Position numbers and translations under genes: made by a program. 64,000 bases of DNA from Pseudomonas sp. ICMP22404. Lineage in GTDB: Bacteria > Pseudomonadota > Gammaproteobacteria > Pseudomonadales > Pseudomonadaceae. The stretch lies in NCBI RefSeq assembly GCF_006227205.1, contig NZ_VCNG01000005.1:186001-250000 (forward strand). Reading direction: 5' to 3'. This document shows, in pieces, positions 20,475 to 31,881 of the stretch; position 1 is the stretch's first letter; each line of letters starts with the position of its first letter. The notes under the pieces were generated by a model, which saw nothing but the letters and a program-made list of their open reading frames with translations, was not told the DNA's origin and ran no database searches.

Positions 20475-21410
20475 ATGTCAGAGCTGATTCTTCATCACTA
20501 CCCGACGTCCCCCTTCGCCGAGAAAGCCCGCCTGTTGTTGGGGTTCAAAGGCTTGTCCTGGCGCTCGGTCAACATCCCTCCGATGATGCCCAAGCCCGAC
20601 CTGACGGCATTGACGGGGGGCTACCGCAAGACGCCGGTGTTGCAGATCGGCGCGGATGTTTATTGCGATACGGCCTTGATCGCTCGTCGATTGGAGCAGG
20701 AAAAGGCCACGCCGGCGCTGTTTCCCGAAGGCCGGGAGATGATTGCAGCCTCCTTCGCGGCCTGGGCCGATTCGGTGGTGTTCCAGCATGGTGTGAGCCT
20801 GGTGTTCCAGCCTGAGTCGATGGCCGTGCGTTTCGCCAAGTTGTCGCCTGAAGCGATCAAGGCGTTCATCGCGGATCGCGCCGGGCTGTTCAGTGGTGGC
20901 AGCGCCACGCGTTTGGCTGCCGAGCAGGCCAGGCATCAGTGGACGACAATCATGGCGCGTCTTGAGCAGCAGTTGCAGCGCGAGGAAGGCGACTTCCTGT
21001 TGGGGGAACCCTCGATTGCCGACTTCGCCATGGCGCACCCCCTGTGGTTTCTCAAGGGCACACCGGTGACTTCGCCACTGGTGGATGCGTACCCGGCTGT
21101 CTCGGCCTGGCTGGCGCGGGTGTTGGCTTTCGGTCATGGTGCGTCGAGCGCGATGAGTTCCGAAGAAGCCTTGGAAGTGGCCCGCAACGCCACGCCGGCC
21201 GCGTTGCCGGATGAACCATTCGATGAGTCGAACGGGTTTGCGAAAGGGCAACGGGTGAGCGTCGCCGCGACTGACTATGGTGTCGATCCGGTGGCGGGGG
21301 AGTTGCTGTTTGCCGGGCGCGAAGAGCTGATCCTGCGTCGTGAAGATGAGCGCGGCGGGGTGGTGCATGTGCACTTTCCGCGGTTTGGATTTCGAATAGA
21401 GGCTCGCTAA
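20475..21410 (+). CDS. Glutathione S-transferase family protein
   Basis: This 311-residue protein has an N-terminal thioredoxin-like domain (SELILHHYPTSPFAEKARLLLGFKGLSW, with Ser/Pro in the thiol-binding position, to about residue 80). It has a GST C-terminal helical domain to about residue 225, including EQQLQREEGDFLLGEPSIADFAM. An extra C-terminal segment of about 80 residues (GFAKGQRVSVAATDYGVDPV) resembles a small beta domain and makes it longer than standard GSTs (about 200 aa). The substrate is unknown. The start at 20475 fits the domain; TTG at 20463 is the alternative. Confidence 0.88.
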   Translation: MSELILHHYPTSPFAEKARLLLGFKGLSWRSVNIPPMMPKPDLTALTGGYRKTPVLQIGADVYCDTALIARRLEQEKATPALFPEGREMIAASFAAWADSVVFQHGVSLVFQPESMAVRFAKLSPEAIKAFIADRAGLFSGGSATRLAAEQARHQWTTIMARLEQQLQREEGDFLLGEPSIADFAMAHPLWFLKGTPVTSPLVDAYPAVSAWLARVLAFGHGASSAMSSEEALEVARNATPAALPDEPFDESNGFAKGQRVSVAATDYGVDPVAGELLFAGREELILRREDERGGVVHVHFPRFGFRIEAR

Positions 21411-21421
21411 GTCACCCATGA

Positions 21422-21582
21422 CCTGTGGGGGCGAGCCTGCTCGCGATAGCGGTGTGACAGTCAGTGCAAATGGTGACTGGAATGCCCTCATCGCGAGCAG
21501 GCTCGCTCCCACACTGGATTGGCGATGTTCCCAGGATGGCGGTCAGCAGCTGATTCAATGTGGGAGCGAGCCTGCTCGCGAT
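21422..21582. repeat. REP cluster (three copies)
   Basis: Three REP units at about 21422-21450, 21488-21513 and 21559-21582 alternate in orientation between the convergent GST and glutaredoxin genes. Confidence 0.88.
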
Positions 21583-21604
21583 TGAGGCCAGCGGTTGCAA
21601 AAAG

Positions 21605-21961
21605 CTATGTTGCAGACAACGCCTCAAGAACCCTTTGCGGTTCATACCCACGAATCAACGTGCCATTCACGTCCAGGATCGGAATTCCCCGACCGCCCAG
21701 CGCCTCATAGGCCTTGCGCGCTTCGGGGTCTTTCTCGATGTCGAACTCGCGATACGGCACGCCTTTCTCATCCAGGAACCGTCGCGTTGCCTTGCAGTAG
21801 CCGCACCAGTCGGTGGCATACAACGTAACGCGGGCATTGCTGCGAATCTGCTGTGACACCATCTGCGAAGGGTTGAGCAACCGCTCGATCTTACCCCAGT
21901 TCTGGTAAGCCACGACGACCAGCAGAATCAGCAGAAACTTCCTCAGGACCCCGCCGAACAT
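21605..21961 (-). CDS. Membrane-anchored glutaredoxin family protein
   Basis: This 118-residue protein has one N-terminal membrane helix (LRKFLLILLVVVAYQNW). A glutaredoxin domain follows with the dithiol motif WCGYC in VTLYATDWCGYCKATRRFL and the cis-Pro region GRGIPIL. It probably faces the periplasm or acts at the membrane on thiols. The ATG at 21961 shares one base with the yejK stop (TGATG), so translation is coupled; TTG at 21964 is an alternative. Confidence 0.88.
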   Translation of the reverse strand: MFGGVLRKFLLILLVVVAYQNWGKIERLLNPSQMVSQQIRSNARVTLYATDWCGYCKATRRFLDEKGVPYREFDIEKDPEARKAYEALGGRGIPILDVNGTLIRGYEPQRVLEALSAT

Positions 21962-22965
21962 CAATTTCGCCGTTTCAACTGGTCCGTCAACGACGTCGGC
22001 AACCCTTTGATGATCAACGTACCGGCTTCTTCGTCATATTCGATCTTGGACCCCAGCAGGTGTGCTTCGAAGCTGATGGACAAGCCTTCGGCGCGGCCGG
22101 TGAAGCGGCGGAATTGATTGAGGGTGCGTTTATCCGCCGGGATTTCCGGCGACAGGCCGTAGTCCTTGTTGCGGATGTGATCGTAGAAAGCTTTCGGGCG
22201 ATCCTCGTCGATCAGCTCGGACAGTTCTTCCAGGCCCATGGGTTCGCCGAGCTTGGCCTGGCTGCTGGCGTAATCCACCAGGGTCTTGGTCTTTTCCCGG
22301 GCATCGTCTTCCGGCAGGTCCTCGCTTTCGACGAAGTCGCTGAAGGCCTTGAGCAGTGTGCGGGTTTCGCCGGGGCCGTCGACACCTTCCTGGCAGCCGA
22401 TGAAGTCGCGGAAGTATTCCGAGACCTTCTTGCCGTTCTTGCCCTTGATGAAGGAAATGTACTGCTTGGACTGTTTATTGTTCTGCCATTCCGACACGTT
22501 GATCCGCGCCGCCAGGTGCAACTGGCCCAGGTCCAGGTGACGGGACGGGGTGACGTCCAGTTCATCGGTGACCGCCACGCCTTCGCTGTGGTGCAGCAGG
22601 GCGATGGCCAGGTAGTCGGTCATGCCCTGTTGGTAATGGGCGAACAGCACGTGGCCGCCCACCGACAGGTTGGACTCTTCCATCAGCTTCTGCAGGTGCT
22701 CCACCGCCACGCGACTGAACGCGGTGAAATCCTTGCCGCCGTCCAGATATTCCTTCAGCCAGCCGCTGAACGGATGTGCCCCGGACTCGGCATGGAAAAA
22801 ACCCCAGGCCTTGCCTTGTTTGGCGTTGTAGCTCTCGTTGAGGTCGGCAAGCATGTTTTCGATGGCCGTGGACTCTGCCAGTTCGGAGTCCCGGGCATGG
22901 AGCACAGCAGGGGTGCCGTCGGGTTTTTTGTCGATCAGGTGGACGATGCAATGACGGATCGGCAT
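21961..22965 (-). CDS. yejK: Nucleoid-associated protein YejK (NdpA)
   Basis: This 334-residue protein opens with [31 protein letters not shown] and contains [25 protein letters not shown], both typical of the 37-kDa nucleoid-associated NdpA family (E. coli 335 aa). It associates with the nucleoid; the detailed function is unclear. GAGAAG precedes the ATG at 22965. The frame continues open upstream to 23088 but without family similarity. It is divergent from an HU gene across about 400 nt. Confidence 0.93.
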   Translation of the reverse strand: MPIRHCIVHLIDKKPDGTPAVLHARDSELAESTAIENMLADLNESYNAKQGKAWGFFHAESGAHPFSGWLKEYLDGGKDFTAFSRVAVEHLQKLMEESNLSVGGHVLFAHYQQGMTDYLAIALLHHSEGVAVTDELDVTPSRHLDLGQLHLAARINVSEWQNNKQSKQYISFIKGKNGKKVSEYFRDFIGCQEGVDGPGETRTLLKAFSDFVESEDLPEDDAREKTKTLVDYASSQAKLGEPMGLEELSELIDEDRPKAFYDHIRNKDYGLSPEIPADKRTLNQFRRFTGRAEGLSISFEAHLLGSKIEYDEEAGTLIIKGLPTSLTDQLKRRN

Positions 22966-23361
22966 GGGCTTCTCGGCTGATGAAAGAGAGGAGGGCACGC
23001 TCCCCTGAAAAGCGCCCAGTGTACCGCAATCACTGGTTTTGGAGCGCTGCGAAGGGGATTTCGGAGCCGTCCGACGGCCTATATGCATTTTTTTACCGAT
23101 TTAGCGCAATAAAGCTGACCAAATGGGTAGCTAAGGGCGGATATTTCACAGGCGTTGTGCTAGTTTTGCCCGGTCTTACGCGAAGGCACTGCGTTAAGCG
23201 TGCATTCAGCATTTGTCAGGTCGAACCAAACCCGGATTTCGGCATCTATTACCCCGACCCGTCGTGGTGATGACCGAGGGTGTCTGATCCGAGGAGATCG
23301 GGCTCGATGGCTGACACTGCACTCTGCAATCCATATGAATTTGATAGGGAAGGAACACTAC
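22966..23361. other. 396-nt divergent promoter region between yejK and HU
   Basis: No gene or repeat is seen. The T-rich stretch near 23089-23096 and the following AT-rich segment are below the local GC level, as expected of promoter DNA. I could not fix promoter boxes with confidence. Confidence 0.4.
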
Positions 23362-23646
23362 ATGGCTCTTACTAAAGACCAACTGATCGCTGACATTGCT
23401 GAAGCTATCGACGCGCCGAAAACCACCGCGCGTAACGCTCTGGACCAGTTGGGCCAAATCGTTGCCGATCAGCTGGAAAGCGGCGGCGAAATCACCTTGC
23501 CAGGTATCGGCAAGCTGAAAGTCACCGAGCGTCCTGCCCGTACCGGCCGCAACCCTTCGACTGGCGCTGCCATCGAAATCGCTGCAAAGAAAGTCGTCAA
23601 ACTGGTTCCGGCCAAAGGCCTGGTTGATTCGATCAACGCCAAGTAA
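23362..23646 (+). CDS. HU family DNA-binding protein
   Basis: This 94-residue HU/IHF fold protein starts ALTKDQLIADIAEAIDAPKTTARNALDQLG. It has the DNA-clasping arm RPARTGRNPSTGAAIEI and ends VVKLVPAKGLVDSINAK. It bends and compacts DNA. Pseudomonas has several HU paralogues (HupA/HupB/HupN); the position next to yejK suggests HupN, but I do not assign the symbol. AAGGAAC precedes the ATG, and a terminator follows directly. The upstream open frame to 23200 is not expected to be translated. Confidence 0.94.
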   Translation: MALTKDQLIADIAEAIDAPKTTARNALDQLGQIVADQLESGGEITLPGIGKLKVTERPARTGRNPSTGAAIEIAAKKVVKLVPAKGLVDSINAK

Positions 23647-23656
23647 GACGCTTAAG

Positions 23657-23693
23657 AAAACCGTGCAGCGGAGCAGTCCGGGCACGGTTTTTT
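23657..23693 (+). terminator. Rho-independent terminator of the HU gene
   Basis: AAAACCGTGC and GCACGGTTTT form a 10-bp stem with a loop of about 15 nt, followed by T residues, 10 nt after the stop. Confidence 0.88.
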
Positions 23694-23731
23694 GTTGTCC
23701 TGAATAAAGTGGTCGGTGCAATAAGCCCCGT

Positions 23732-24757
23732 TCAGTCCTTGCGAACCCATCGCGCCTGACGCCAGGCCTGCTGCTGGGCCTCGGTATGGAACGTCCAGGC
23801 CACGAAGCGGCTCTGCTTTTGTCCTTGGGACATCTCCACCACTTCGCTGTGCACCACGCCGGCCTTCTTCAGTGCCGCCTGAATCGCCGGCAGATTCGAA
23901 ACCTTCGACACCAGGGTACTGAACCACAGGACCTGCCGAGCCAACTGCGCGCTTTCTCCGATCAGTTGGGTCACGAAGCGGACTTCTCCCCCCTCACACC
24001 AAAGCTCGGCGGCCTGACCGCCGAAATTCAGGACTGGCAACTTGCGTTTCGGATCGGCCTTGCCCAGGGCGCGCCACTTACGCTGGCTGCCGCGGGTGGC
24101 CTCCTCCAGGGACGCGTGGAACGGTGGATTGCACATCGTCAGGTCGAACCGCTCGGCTTCGTCGAGCAGGCCCAGCAGGATCTGCTTGCGATTGGTTTGT
24201 TGGCGCAGTTGGATCACCTTGGCCAACCCATTGGACTGGACGATGGCCTTGGCCGAGGCGATGGCCGTCGGGTCGATCTCCGAGCCCAGGAAGTGCCAGC
24301 GATAGTCGCTGTAACCGATCAGCGGATACACACAGTTGGCGCCGGTGCCGACGTCCAGCACCTTCACCGCCGCCCCCCGAGGAATTTCCCCTTCGTTATG
24401 GCTGGCGAGCAGATCGGCGAGGAAGTGCACATAGTCCGCACGACCCGGCACCGGAGGGCACAGGTAGTCGGCCGGAATGTCCCAGTGGGCAATGCCATAG
24501 AAGGACTTGAGCAGCGCCCGGTTGAACACCCGCACGGCCTCAGGGCTGGCGAAGTCGATACTTTCCTTGCCATAGGGGTTGATGATCACGAACCTGGCCA
24601 GTTCTGGTGTGCCCTTGATCAATGCCGGGAAGTCGTAGCGGCCCTGGTGGCGATTGCGCGGGTGCAGGCTGGCTTTCTCACGGGGCACGACGGCCTTGGC
24701 TTCGGAGGTGGGCTTGGGCTTCTGGCGTGCGGGTCTGGGGGGGTGGGGCGCGGTCAT
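23732..24757 (-). CDS. rlmF: 23S rRNA (adenine-N6) methyltransferase RlmF
   Basis: This 341-residue SAM-dependent methyltransferase has a basic Pro-rich N-terminus. RlmF signatures follow: [17 protein letters not shown], motif [16 protein letters not shown] and the catalytic NPPF in [15 protein letters not shown]. It methylates A1618 of 23S rRNA. ATG at 24757 is chosen, but no good ribosome site is seen; the frame is open to 24808. Confidence 0.93.
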   Translation of the reverse strand: MTAPHPPRPARQKPKPTSEAKAVVPREKASLHPRNRHQGRYDFPALIKGTPELARFVIINPYGKESIDFASPEAVRVFNRALLKSFYGIAHWDIPADYLCPPVPGRADYVHFLADLLASHNEGEIPRGAAVKVLDVGTGANCVYPLIGYSDYRWHFLGSEIDPTAIASAKAIVQSNGLAKVIQLRQQTNRKQILLGLLDEAERFDLTMCNPPFHASLEEATRGSQRKWRALGKADPKRKLPVLNFGGQAAELWCEGGEVRFVTQLIGESAQLARQVLWFSTLVSKVSNLPAIQAALKKAGVVHSEVVEMSQGQKQSRFVAWTFHTEAQQQAWRQARWVRKD

Positions 24758-24840
24758 GGGCGGGTCGATTCGGGGCTGGCTCAAAAAGTGGCGGGCATTG
24801 TCCCACATCCCGCACGATCTTGAGGCTTGTACGAATTAAA

Positions 24841-24930
24841 TGTGGGAGCGAGCCTGCTCGCGATAGCGGTGGGGCAGGCTGCATCCGTGGCGAATTTACT
24901 GCCGTCATCGCGAGCAGGCTCGCTCCCACA
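24841..24930. repeat. REP doublet (REPIN)
   Basis: GTGGGAGCGAGCCTGCTCGC and its inverted copy lie between valS and rlmF, both read on the minus strand. Confidence 0.9.
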
Positions 24931-24972
24931 GGGTTTGTTCAGCGTTTGGAGGAAATGGCGGGCAGAAAAAAG

Positions 24973-24992
24973 GAGGCCACCAGGGCCTCCTT
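24973..24992 (-). terminator. Weak hairpin downstream of valS
   Basis: GGAGGCC and GGCCTCC flank ACCAGG, about 20 nt past the valS stop. On the minus strand the sequence TTTTTT follows soon after, so it can act as a valS terminator. Confidence 0.75.
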
Positions 24993-25011
24993 CGTTCATT
25001 GCAGCTTGCCG

Positions 25012-27858
25012 TTACAGACTGGCAATCCGCGCATGTTGCTCGGCCAGCTTGCCCAAGGCCTGTTCCGCCTCGGCCAGTTTGGCCCGTTCCTTCTCGATGA
25101 CCTCGGCCGGGGCCTTGTCGACGAAGCCGGCGTTGGACAGCTTGCCGCCGACCCGCTGCACTTCGCCCTTCAGACGCAGGATTTCCTTGTCCAGGCGCGC
25201 CAGCTCGGCGGCCTTGTCGATCAGGCCGGCCATCGGCACCAGCACTTCCATCTCGCCCACCAGAGCGGTGGCAGACAGTGGTGCTTCTTCGCCGGCAGCC
25301 AGGACCGTTACCGATTCGAGCTTCGCCAGTTTCTTGAGCAGCGCTTCGTTTTCCTCGAGGCGGCGCAGGTCTTCGGCGCTGGCGTTCTTCAGGAACAGCG
25401 TCAGCGGCTTGCCCGGGCCGATGTTCATCTCGGCGCGGATGTTGCGCAGGCCGAGCATGAAGGTCTTGAGCCATTCGATGTCGTCTTCGGCCGCCGGGTC
25501 GATGCGGCTCTCGTTGGCCACAGGCCACGGTTGCAGCATGATCGTCTTGCCTTGGGCGCCTGCCAGCGGCGCGATGCGCTGCCAGATTTCCTCGGTGATG
25601 AACGGCATGAACGGGTGCGCCAGACGCAGGGCCACTTCCAATACCCGAACCAGGGTCCGACGAGTGCCGCGCTGGCGTTCGACCGGTGCGTTGTCGTCCC
25701 ACAGCACCGGCTTGGACAGTTCCAGGTACCAGTCGCAATACTGGTTCCAGATGAACTCGTACAAGGCTTGCGCAGCCAGGTCGAAACGGAACTGGTCCAG
25801 CTGACGGGTCACTTCGGCTTCGGTACGTTGCAGCTGCGAGATGATCCAGCGGTCCGCCAGGGTCAGCTCAAAGGCTTCGCCGTTCTGGCCGCAGTCTTCA
25901 CCCTTGTCCAGCACGTAGCGCGCGGCGTTCCAGATCTTGTTGCAGAAGTTGCGATAGCCTTCGACGCGGCCCATGTCGAACTTGATGTCACGACCGGTGG
26001 ACGCCAGGGAGCAGAAGGTGAAGCGCAGGGCGTCGGTGCCGTAGCTGGCGATGCCATCGGCGAACTCTTCGCGGGTGGCTTTCTCGATCTTCTTCGCCAG
26101 TTTTGGCTGCATCAGCCCGGAGGTGCGTTTCTGCACCAGGGTTTCCAGGTCGATGCCGTCGATGATGTCCAGCGGGTCGAGGACGTTGCCCTTGGACTTG
26201 GACATCTTCTGGCCCTGGCCATCGCGCACCAGGCCGTGGACATAGACGGTCTTGAACGGGACCTGCGGCGTGCCGTCTTCGTTCTTCATCAGGTGCATGG
26301 TCAGCATGATCATCCGGGCGACCCAGAAGAAAATGATGTCGAAACCGGTGACCAGCACGTCGGTGGAGTGGAATTTCTTCAGGAACTCGGTCTGTTGCGG
26401 CCAGCCCAGGGTCGAGAACGTCCATAGGCCCGAGCTGAACCAGGTGTCGAGGACGTCGTTGTCCTGTTGCAGCGCAACGTCCGGGCCCAGGTTGTGCTTG
26501 GCGCGGACTTCGGCCTCGTCGCGACCGACGTAGACCTTGCCCGACTCGTCGTACCAGGCCGGGATGCGATGGCCCCACCACAGCTGGCGGCTGATGCACC
26601 AATCCTGGATGTCGCGCATCCACGAGAAGTACATGTTCTCGTATTGCTTGGGCACGAACTGGATGCGGCCGTCTTCCACGGCGGCAATCGCCGGCTCGGC
26701 CAGCGGCTTGGTGGAGACGTACCACTGGTCGGTCAGCCACGGCTCGATGACGGTGCCGGAACGGTCGCCTTTCGGCACCTTCAGGGCATGGTCGTCGACG
26801 CTGACCAGCAGGCCGGCGGCATCGAACGCGGCGACGATCTGCTTGCGCGCTTCGAAGCGGTCGAGGCCGGCGTATTCGGCCGGGATCTGGCCGTCGATGC
26901 TCTCGTTCAGCGTGCCGTCCAGGTTGAACACCTGGGCTGCCGGCAAAACGTTGGCGTTCTTGTCGAAGATGTTCAGCAGCGGCAGGTTGTGGCGCTTGCC
27001 GACTTCGTAGTCGTTGAAATCGTGGGCCGGGGTGATTTTCACGCAGCCGGTGCCGAATTCAGGATCGCAGTAATCGTCACCGATGATCGGGATACGACGG
27101 CCGACCAGGGGCAGCTCCACGAACTTGCCGATCAGGGCCTTGTAGCGCTCGTCGTTCGGGTTCACCGCCACGGCCGAGTCGCCCAGCATGGTTTCCGGAC
27201 GGGTGGTGGCGACGATCAGGTAATCCTTGCCTTCGGCGGTCTTGGCGCCATCGGCCAATGGGTACTTCAGGTTCCACAGGAAACCTTTCTCGTCGTGGTT
27301 TTCCACTTCGAGGTCGGAAATGGCGGTGTGCAGCTTGGTGTCCCAGTTGACCAGGCGCTTGCCGCGATAGATCAGCCCGTCTTCATGCAGGCGCACGAAG
27401 GCTTCCTTCACCGCTTCCGAGAGGCCGTCGTCCATGGTGAAGCGCTCGCGGCTCCAGTCAACGGACGAGCCGAGGCGGCGGATCTGGCGGCTGATGTTGC
27501 CACCGGACTCGTCTTTCCATTCCCAGACTTTCTCGAGGAACTTCTCGCGGCCCAGGTCGTGGCGATTCTGGCCCTGGGCTTCGAGGCGGCGTTCCACCAG
27601 CATTTGCGTGGCGATGCCGGCGTGGTCGGTGCCCGGCTGCCACAAGGTGTTGCGACCTTGCATGCGACGGAAACGGATCAGGGCGTCCATGATCGCGTTA
27701 TTGAAGCCGTGGCCCATGTGCAGGCTGCCGGTGACATTCGGTGGCGGGATCATGATGGTGTAGGAATCGCCCGCGCCTTGCGGAGCGAAATAATTCTCGG
27801 ACTCCCAGGTGTTGTACCAGGAAGTTTCAATGGCGTGCGGCTGGTAGGTCTTATCCAT
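25012..27858 (-). CDS. valS: Valyl-tRNA synthetase
   Basis: This 948-residue class I synthetase has the HIGH-type motif in [16 protein letters not shown] (about residue 45). An inserted editing domain follows, then the KMSKS motif in [14 protein letters not shown] (about 555). The anticodon-binding domain comes next, and a C-terminal coiled coil (about 880-945) binds the tRNA. It charges tRNA-Val and hydrolyses Thr-tRNA. It is first in a row of minus-strand genes but separated from holC by a REPIN, so it is probably transcribed separately. Confidence 0.98.
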   Translation of the reverse strand: MDKTYQPHAIETSWYNTWESENYFAPQGAGDSYTIMIPPPNVTGSLHMGHGFNNAIMDALIRFRRMQGRNTLWQPGTDHAGIATQMLVERRLEAQGQNRHDLGREKFLEKVWEWKDESGGNISRQIRRLGSSVDWSRERFTMDDGLSEAVKEAFVRLHEDGLIYRGKRLVNWDTKLHTAISDLEVENHDEKGFLWNLKYPLADGAKTAEGKDYLIVATTRPETMLGDSAVAVNPNDERYKALIGKFVELPLVGRRIPIIGDDYCDPEFGTGCVKITPAHDFNDYEVGKRHNLPLLNIFDKNANVLPAAQVFNLDGTLNESIDGQIPAEYAGLDRFEARKQIVAAFDAAGLLVSVDDHALKVPKGDRSGTVIEPWLTDQWYVSTKPLAEPAIAAVEDGRIQFVPKQYENMYFSWMRDIQDWCISRQLWWGHRIPAWYDESGKVYVGRDEAEVRAKHNLGPDVALQQDNDVLDTWFSSGLWTFSTLGWPQQTEFLKKFHSTDVLVTGFDIIFFWVARMIMLTMHLMKNEDGTPQVPFKTVYVHGLVRDGQGQKMSKSKGNVLDPLDIIDGIDLETLVQKRTSGLMQPKLAKKIEKATREEFADGIASYGTDALRFTFCSLASTGRDIKFDMGRVEGYRNFCNKIWNAARYVLDKGEDCGQNGEAFELTLADRWIISQLQRTEAEVTRQLDQFRFDLAAQALYEFIWNQYCDWYLELSKPVLWDDNAPVERQRGTRRTLVRVLEVALRLAHPFMPFITEEIWQRIAPLAGAQGKTIMLQPWPVANESRIDPAAEDDIEWLKTFMLGLRNIRAEMNIGPGKPLTLFLKNASAEDLRRLEENEALLKKLAKLESVTVLAAGEEAPLSATALVGEMEVLVPMAGLIDKAAELARLDKEILRLKGEVQRVGGKLSNAGFVDKAPAEVIEKERAKLAEAEQALGKLAEQHARIASL

Positions 27859-27975
27859 GCGCGGCGGGACCCTATTGGCATTTATTCAGGAAAAGCCGGG
27901 AAGTATAGCGGGCGGGGCAGATGCAAGCCACTGGCGGGAGGCGCCGGGCGCAGAGTTTATGGACACCGTTGAACC

Positions 27976-28069
27976 CTGTGGGAGCCGAGCTTGCTCGCGA
28001 TGGCGGCGGATCAGTTGCATCCAATGCTGGATGTGCCGCCGCCATCGCGAGCAAGCTCGGCTCCCACAA
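27976..28069. repeat. REP doublet (REPIN)
   Basis: GTGGGAGCCGAGCTTGCTCG and its inverted copy lie between the small gene downstream of holC and valS. Confidence 0.9.
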
Positions 28070-28093
28070 GGTGTTCGCTGTGAGGCAGAAAAA

Positions 28094-28459
28094 TTACTCG
28101 TACTGGCTCAGCAGCCGTTCCATCCTGGCATCCAGCCGACGTTTGATCTCGGTCTCGATGTGCGGGGCGAAGTCGTCGATGACGTCCTGCATGATCAGTT
28201 GCGCGGCGGCGCGCAATTCGGTGTCCAGATGCAGCAGGGCATCGGGCCCCTTGGGTTCGGCCTTGGGCGCCGGCTTGGGTTCGGGCTGGCCGGTGATCGG
28301 CTCGAACAACAGGGGGATCTGTTCTTCATGCACAGGCTCATGCACGACCGTGTCGGTCAGCAACGGCGGTTGCAGGGTGTCGTCGCCGAGCAGTTGACGG
28401 ATCGACTCGAGGTCGTCCAGCAGGTGTGGAGGCTTTTGCGGTGGTTTTGGAGTGTCCAT
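28094..28459 (-). CDS. Conserved hypothetical protein downstream of holC
   Basis: This 121-residue protein has a Pro-rich N-terminal half (DTPKPPQKPPHLLDDLESIRQLL, then QPEPKPAPKAEPK). Its C-terminal amphipathic helix region (residues about 80-121, ELRAAAQLIMQDVIDDFAPHI) looks able to form a coiled coil. I recognise no catalytic motif. It starts 7 nt after the holC stop, so the two are co-transcribed, and pepA lies upstream. The position between holC and valS suggests a lineage-conserved gene; its function is unknown. Confidence 0.75.
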   Translation of the reverse strand: MDTPKPPQKPPHLLDDLESIRQLLGDDTLQPPLLTDTVVHEPVHEEQIPLLFEPITGQPEPKPAPKAEPKGPDALLHLDTELRAAAQLIMQDVIDDFAPHIETEIKRRLDARMERLLSQYE

Positions 28460-28466
28460 CGTAGGC

Positions 28467-28895
28467 TCAGAGTCGCTGTAAACGGTGGTCTTGCAGAGGA
28501 TAGCCCTGTTCGCGGTAGAAACGGAAACTCTCCCGCGCGGCTTGCCGGATGGCCGGATCCTCCACCACCACTTCCGCCACACGGGCGAAGCGCGGAGCAA
28601 AGGCCGGTACTTTCAGATCGAGGTTGACCAGCAGGTCCTGGTGTTGGCCGCAGTCAGCCCCCAGCCCCAGCACGATCAGCCCTTCGGGTTCGCTTTCGGC
28701 CGGGCCATGAGGCACGAAGCTCTCGCCCTTGAAGGCCCACAGGCGTGCATCAAGCGCGTCGCGCTGGGCGGCATCGCTGCAATGCAGATAGATGCGGTGG
28801 CCCATGCGCCAGGCTTTTTCGGTGAGCTTGCAGGCGAAATCCAGCCGGGCCGACGGATCGGCGCTGGGCAGGATATAGAAATCGACTTTGGTCAT
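28467..28895 (-). CDS. holC: DNA polymerase III subunit chi
   Basis: This 142-residue protein starts TKVDFYILPSADPSARLDFACKLTEKAW and contains HRIYLHCSD, DARLWAFKGESFVPHG and FRFYREQGYPL, all typical of HolC. With psi it links the clamp loader to single-strand binding protein at the replication fork. The ATG at 28895 fits the family start; the frame is open to 28946. It lies 60 nt downstream of pepA, a pairing common in gammaproteobacteria (pepA-holC-valS). Confidence 0.93.
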   Translation of the reverse strand: MTKVDFYILPSADPSARLDFACKLTEKAWRMGHRIYLHCSDAAQRDALDARLWAFKGESFVPHGPAESEPEGLIVLGLGADCGQHQDLLVNLDLKVPAFAPRFARVAEVVVEDPAIRQAARESFRFYREQGYPLQDHRLQRL

Positions 28896-28955
28896 TGCGG
28901 TTCCTGAGCTGCCGATGACGCCGCCCGCGGACGGCGCCATCGGCAATCATGGGTG

Positions 28956-30759
<1,804 letters not shown>

Positions 30760-31881
30760 TTGATCGTCTTTCGATATCTATCCCGCGAAGTTCTGCTGAC
30801 CCTGAGCGCGGTCAGTGCCGTGCTGCTGGTCATCATCATGAGCGGGCGCTTCATCAAGTATCTCGCCCAGGCCGCTTCCGGCGCGCTGGATCCAGGCTCC
30901 CTGTTCCTGATCATGGGGTTCCGCCTGCCAGGCTTCCTGCAATTGATCCTGCCGCTGGGGCTGTTCCTCGGCATTCTGCTGGCCTATGGGCGCCTGTACC
31001 TGGACAGCGAAATGACTGTCCTGTCGGCCACCGGCATGAGTCAGCAGCGGCTGTTTCGCATTACCCTGTTCCCGGCCACGCTGGTTGCGTTGATGGTGGC
31101 CTGGTTGAGCCTGAGCCTGGCGCCCCAGGGGGCCAACCAGTTCCAGTTGCTGATCAACCAGCAGGACGCCCTGACCGAGTTCGACACCCTGGTGCCGGGG
31201 CGCTTCCAGGCCCTGCGCGACGGCACGCGCGTCACCTATACCGAACAGCTTTCGGATGACCGGATCAATCTCGCCGGCGTCTTTATCACGCAAAAGAACC
31301 TGTCTTCCAACACCCAGAAGGATCGCGGCATTTCCGTGCTGGTGGCCGAGAAAGGGCGCCAGGAAATCAATCCCGACGGCAACCGCTACCTGATCCTCGA
31401 AAACGGCTATCGCTACGACGGCAAGCCGGGCCAAGCCGATTACCGCGCCATCAAGTACGACACCTATGGCGTGCTGCTGCCCAAGCCCGAGGCCAGTGAG
31501 GAGGTCACCGACCGCGACGCGATGCCGACCGCCAGCCTGCTGGGCAACACTGACATCCGCGCGCGTACCGAGCTGCAATGGCGCCTGTCGCTGCCGCTGC
31601 TGGTGTTCATCGTGACCCTCATGGCGGTCCCGCTGGCACGGGTCAATCCGCGCCAGGGTCGTTTCCTCAAGCTGCTTCCGGCGATTCTCCTGTATATGGC
31701 TTACCTGACCATCCTCATTACCGCCCGCAGTGCTTTGGAAAAAGGCAAGATCCCGCCGGCATTGGGCCTGTGGTGGGTGCATTCGATTTTCCTGGCCATT
31801 GGCCTGGGGCTGCTCTACTGGGAGCCGCTGTGCCTGAAACTGGCGAGCCGCCGCAGCGCGCTGGAGGTGGCCCGTGGTTAA
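30760..31881 (+). CDS. lptF: LPS export ABC transporter permease LptF
   Basis: This 373-residue inner membrane protein has the LptF start IVFRYLSREVLLTLSAVSAVLLVIIMSGRF. It has six membrane segments, three before and three after a periplasmic beta-jellyroll domain (about residues 120-255). With LptG and LptB2 it extracts LPS from the inner membrane. TTG at 30760 is preferred because GGAG ends 8 nt upstream and the protein then begins like its relatives; GTG at 30751 lies on the ribosome site itself. It overlaps lptG by 8 nt. Confidence 0.93.
   Translation: MIVFRYLSREVLLTLSAVSAVLLVIIMSGRFIKYLAQAASGALDPGSLFLIMGFRLPGFLQLILPLGLFLGILLAYGRLYLDSEMTVLSATGMSQQRLFRITLFPATLVALMVAWLSLSLAPQGANQFQLLINQQDALTEFDTLVPGRFQALRDGTRVTYTEQLSDDRINLAGVFITQKNLSSNTQKDRGISVLVAEKGRQEINPDGNRYLILENGYRYDGKPGQADYRAIKYDTYGVLLPKPEASEEVTDRDAMPTASLLGNTDIRARTELQWRLSLPLLVFIVTLMAVPLARVNPRQGRFLKLLPAILLYMAYLTILITARSALEKGKIPPALGLWWVHSIFLAIGLGLLYWEPLCLKLASRRSALEVARG

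Noticed and set aside
24622..26427. A 601-codon plus-strand frame opposite valS and rlmF
   Set aside because: It runs through the REPIN and two well-identified minus-strand genes; it is a shadow frame.
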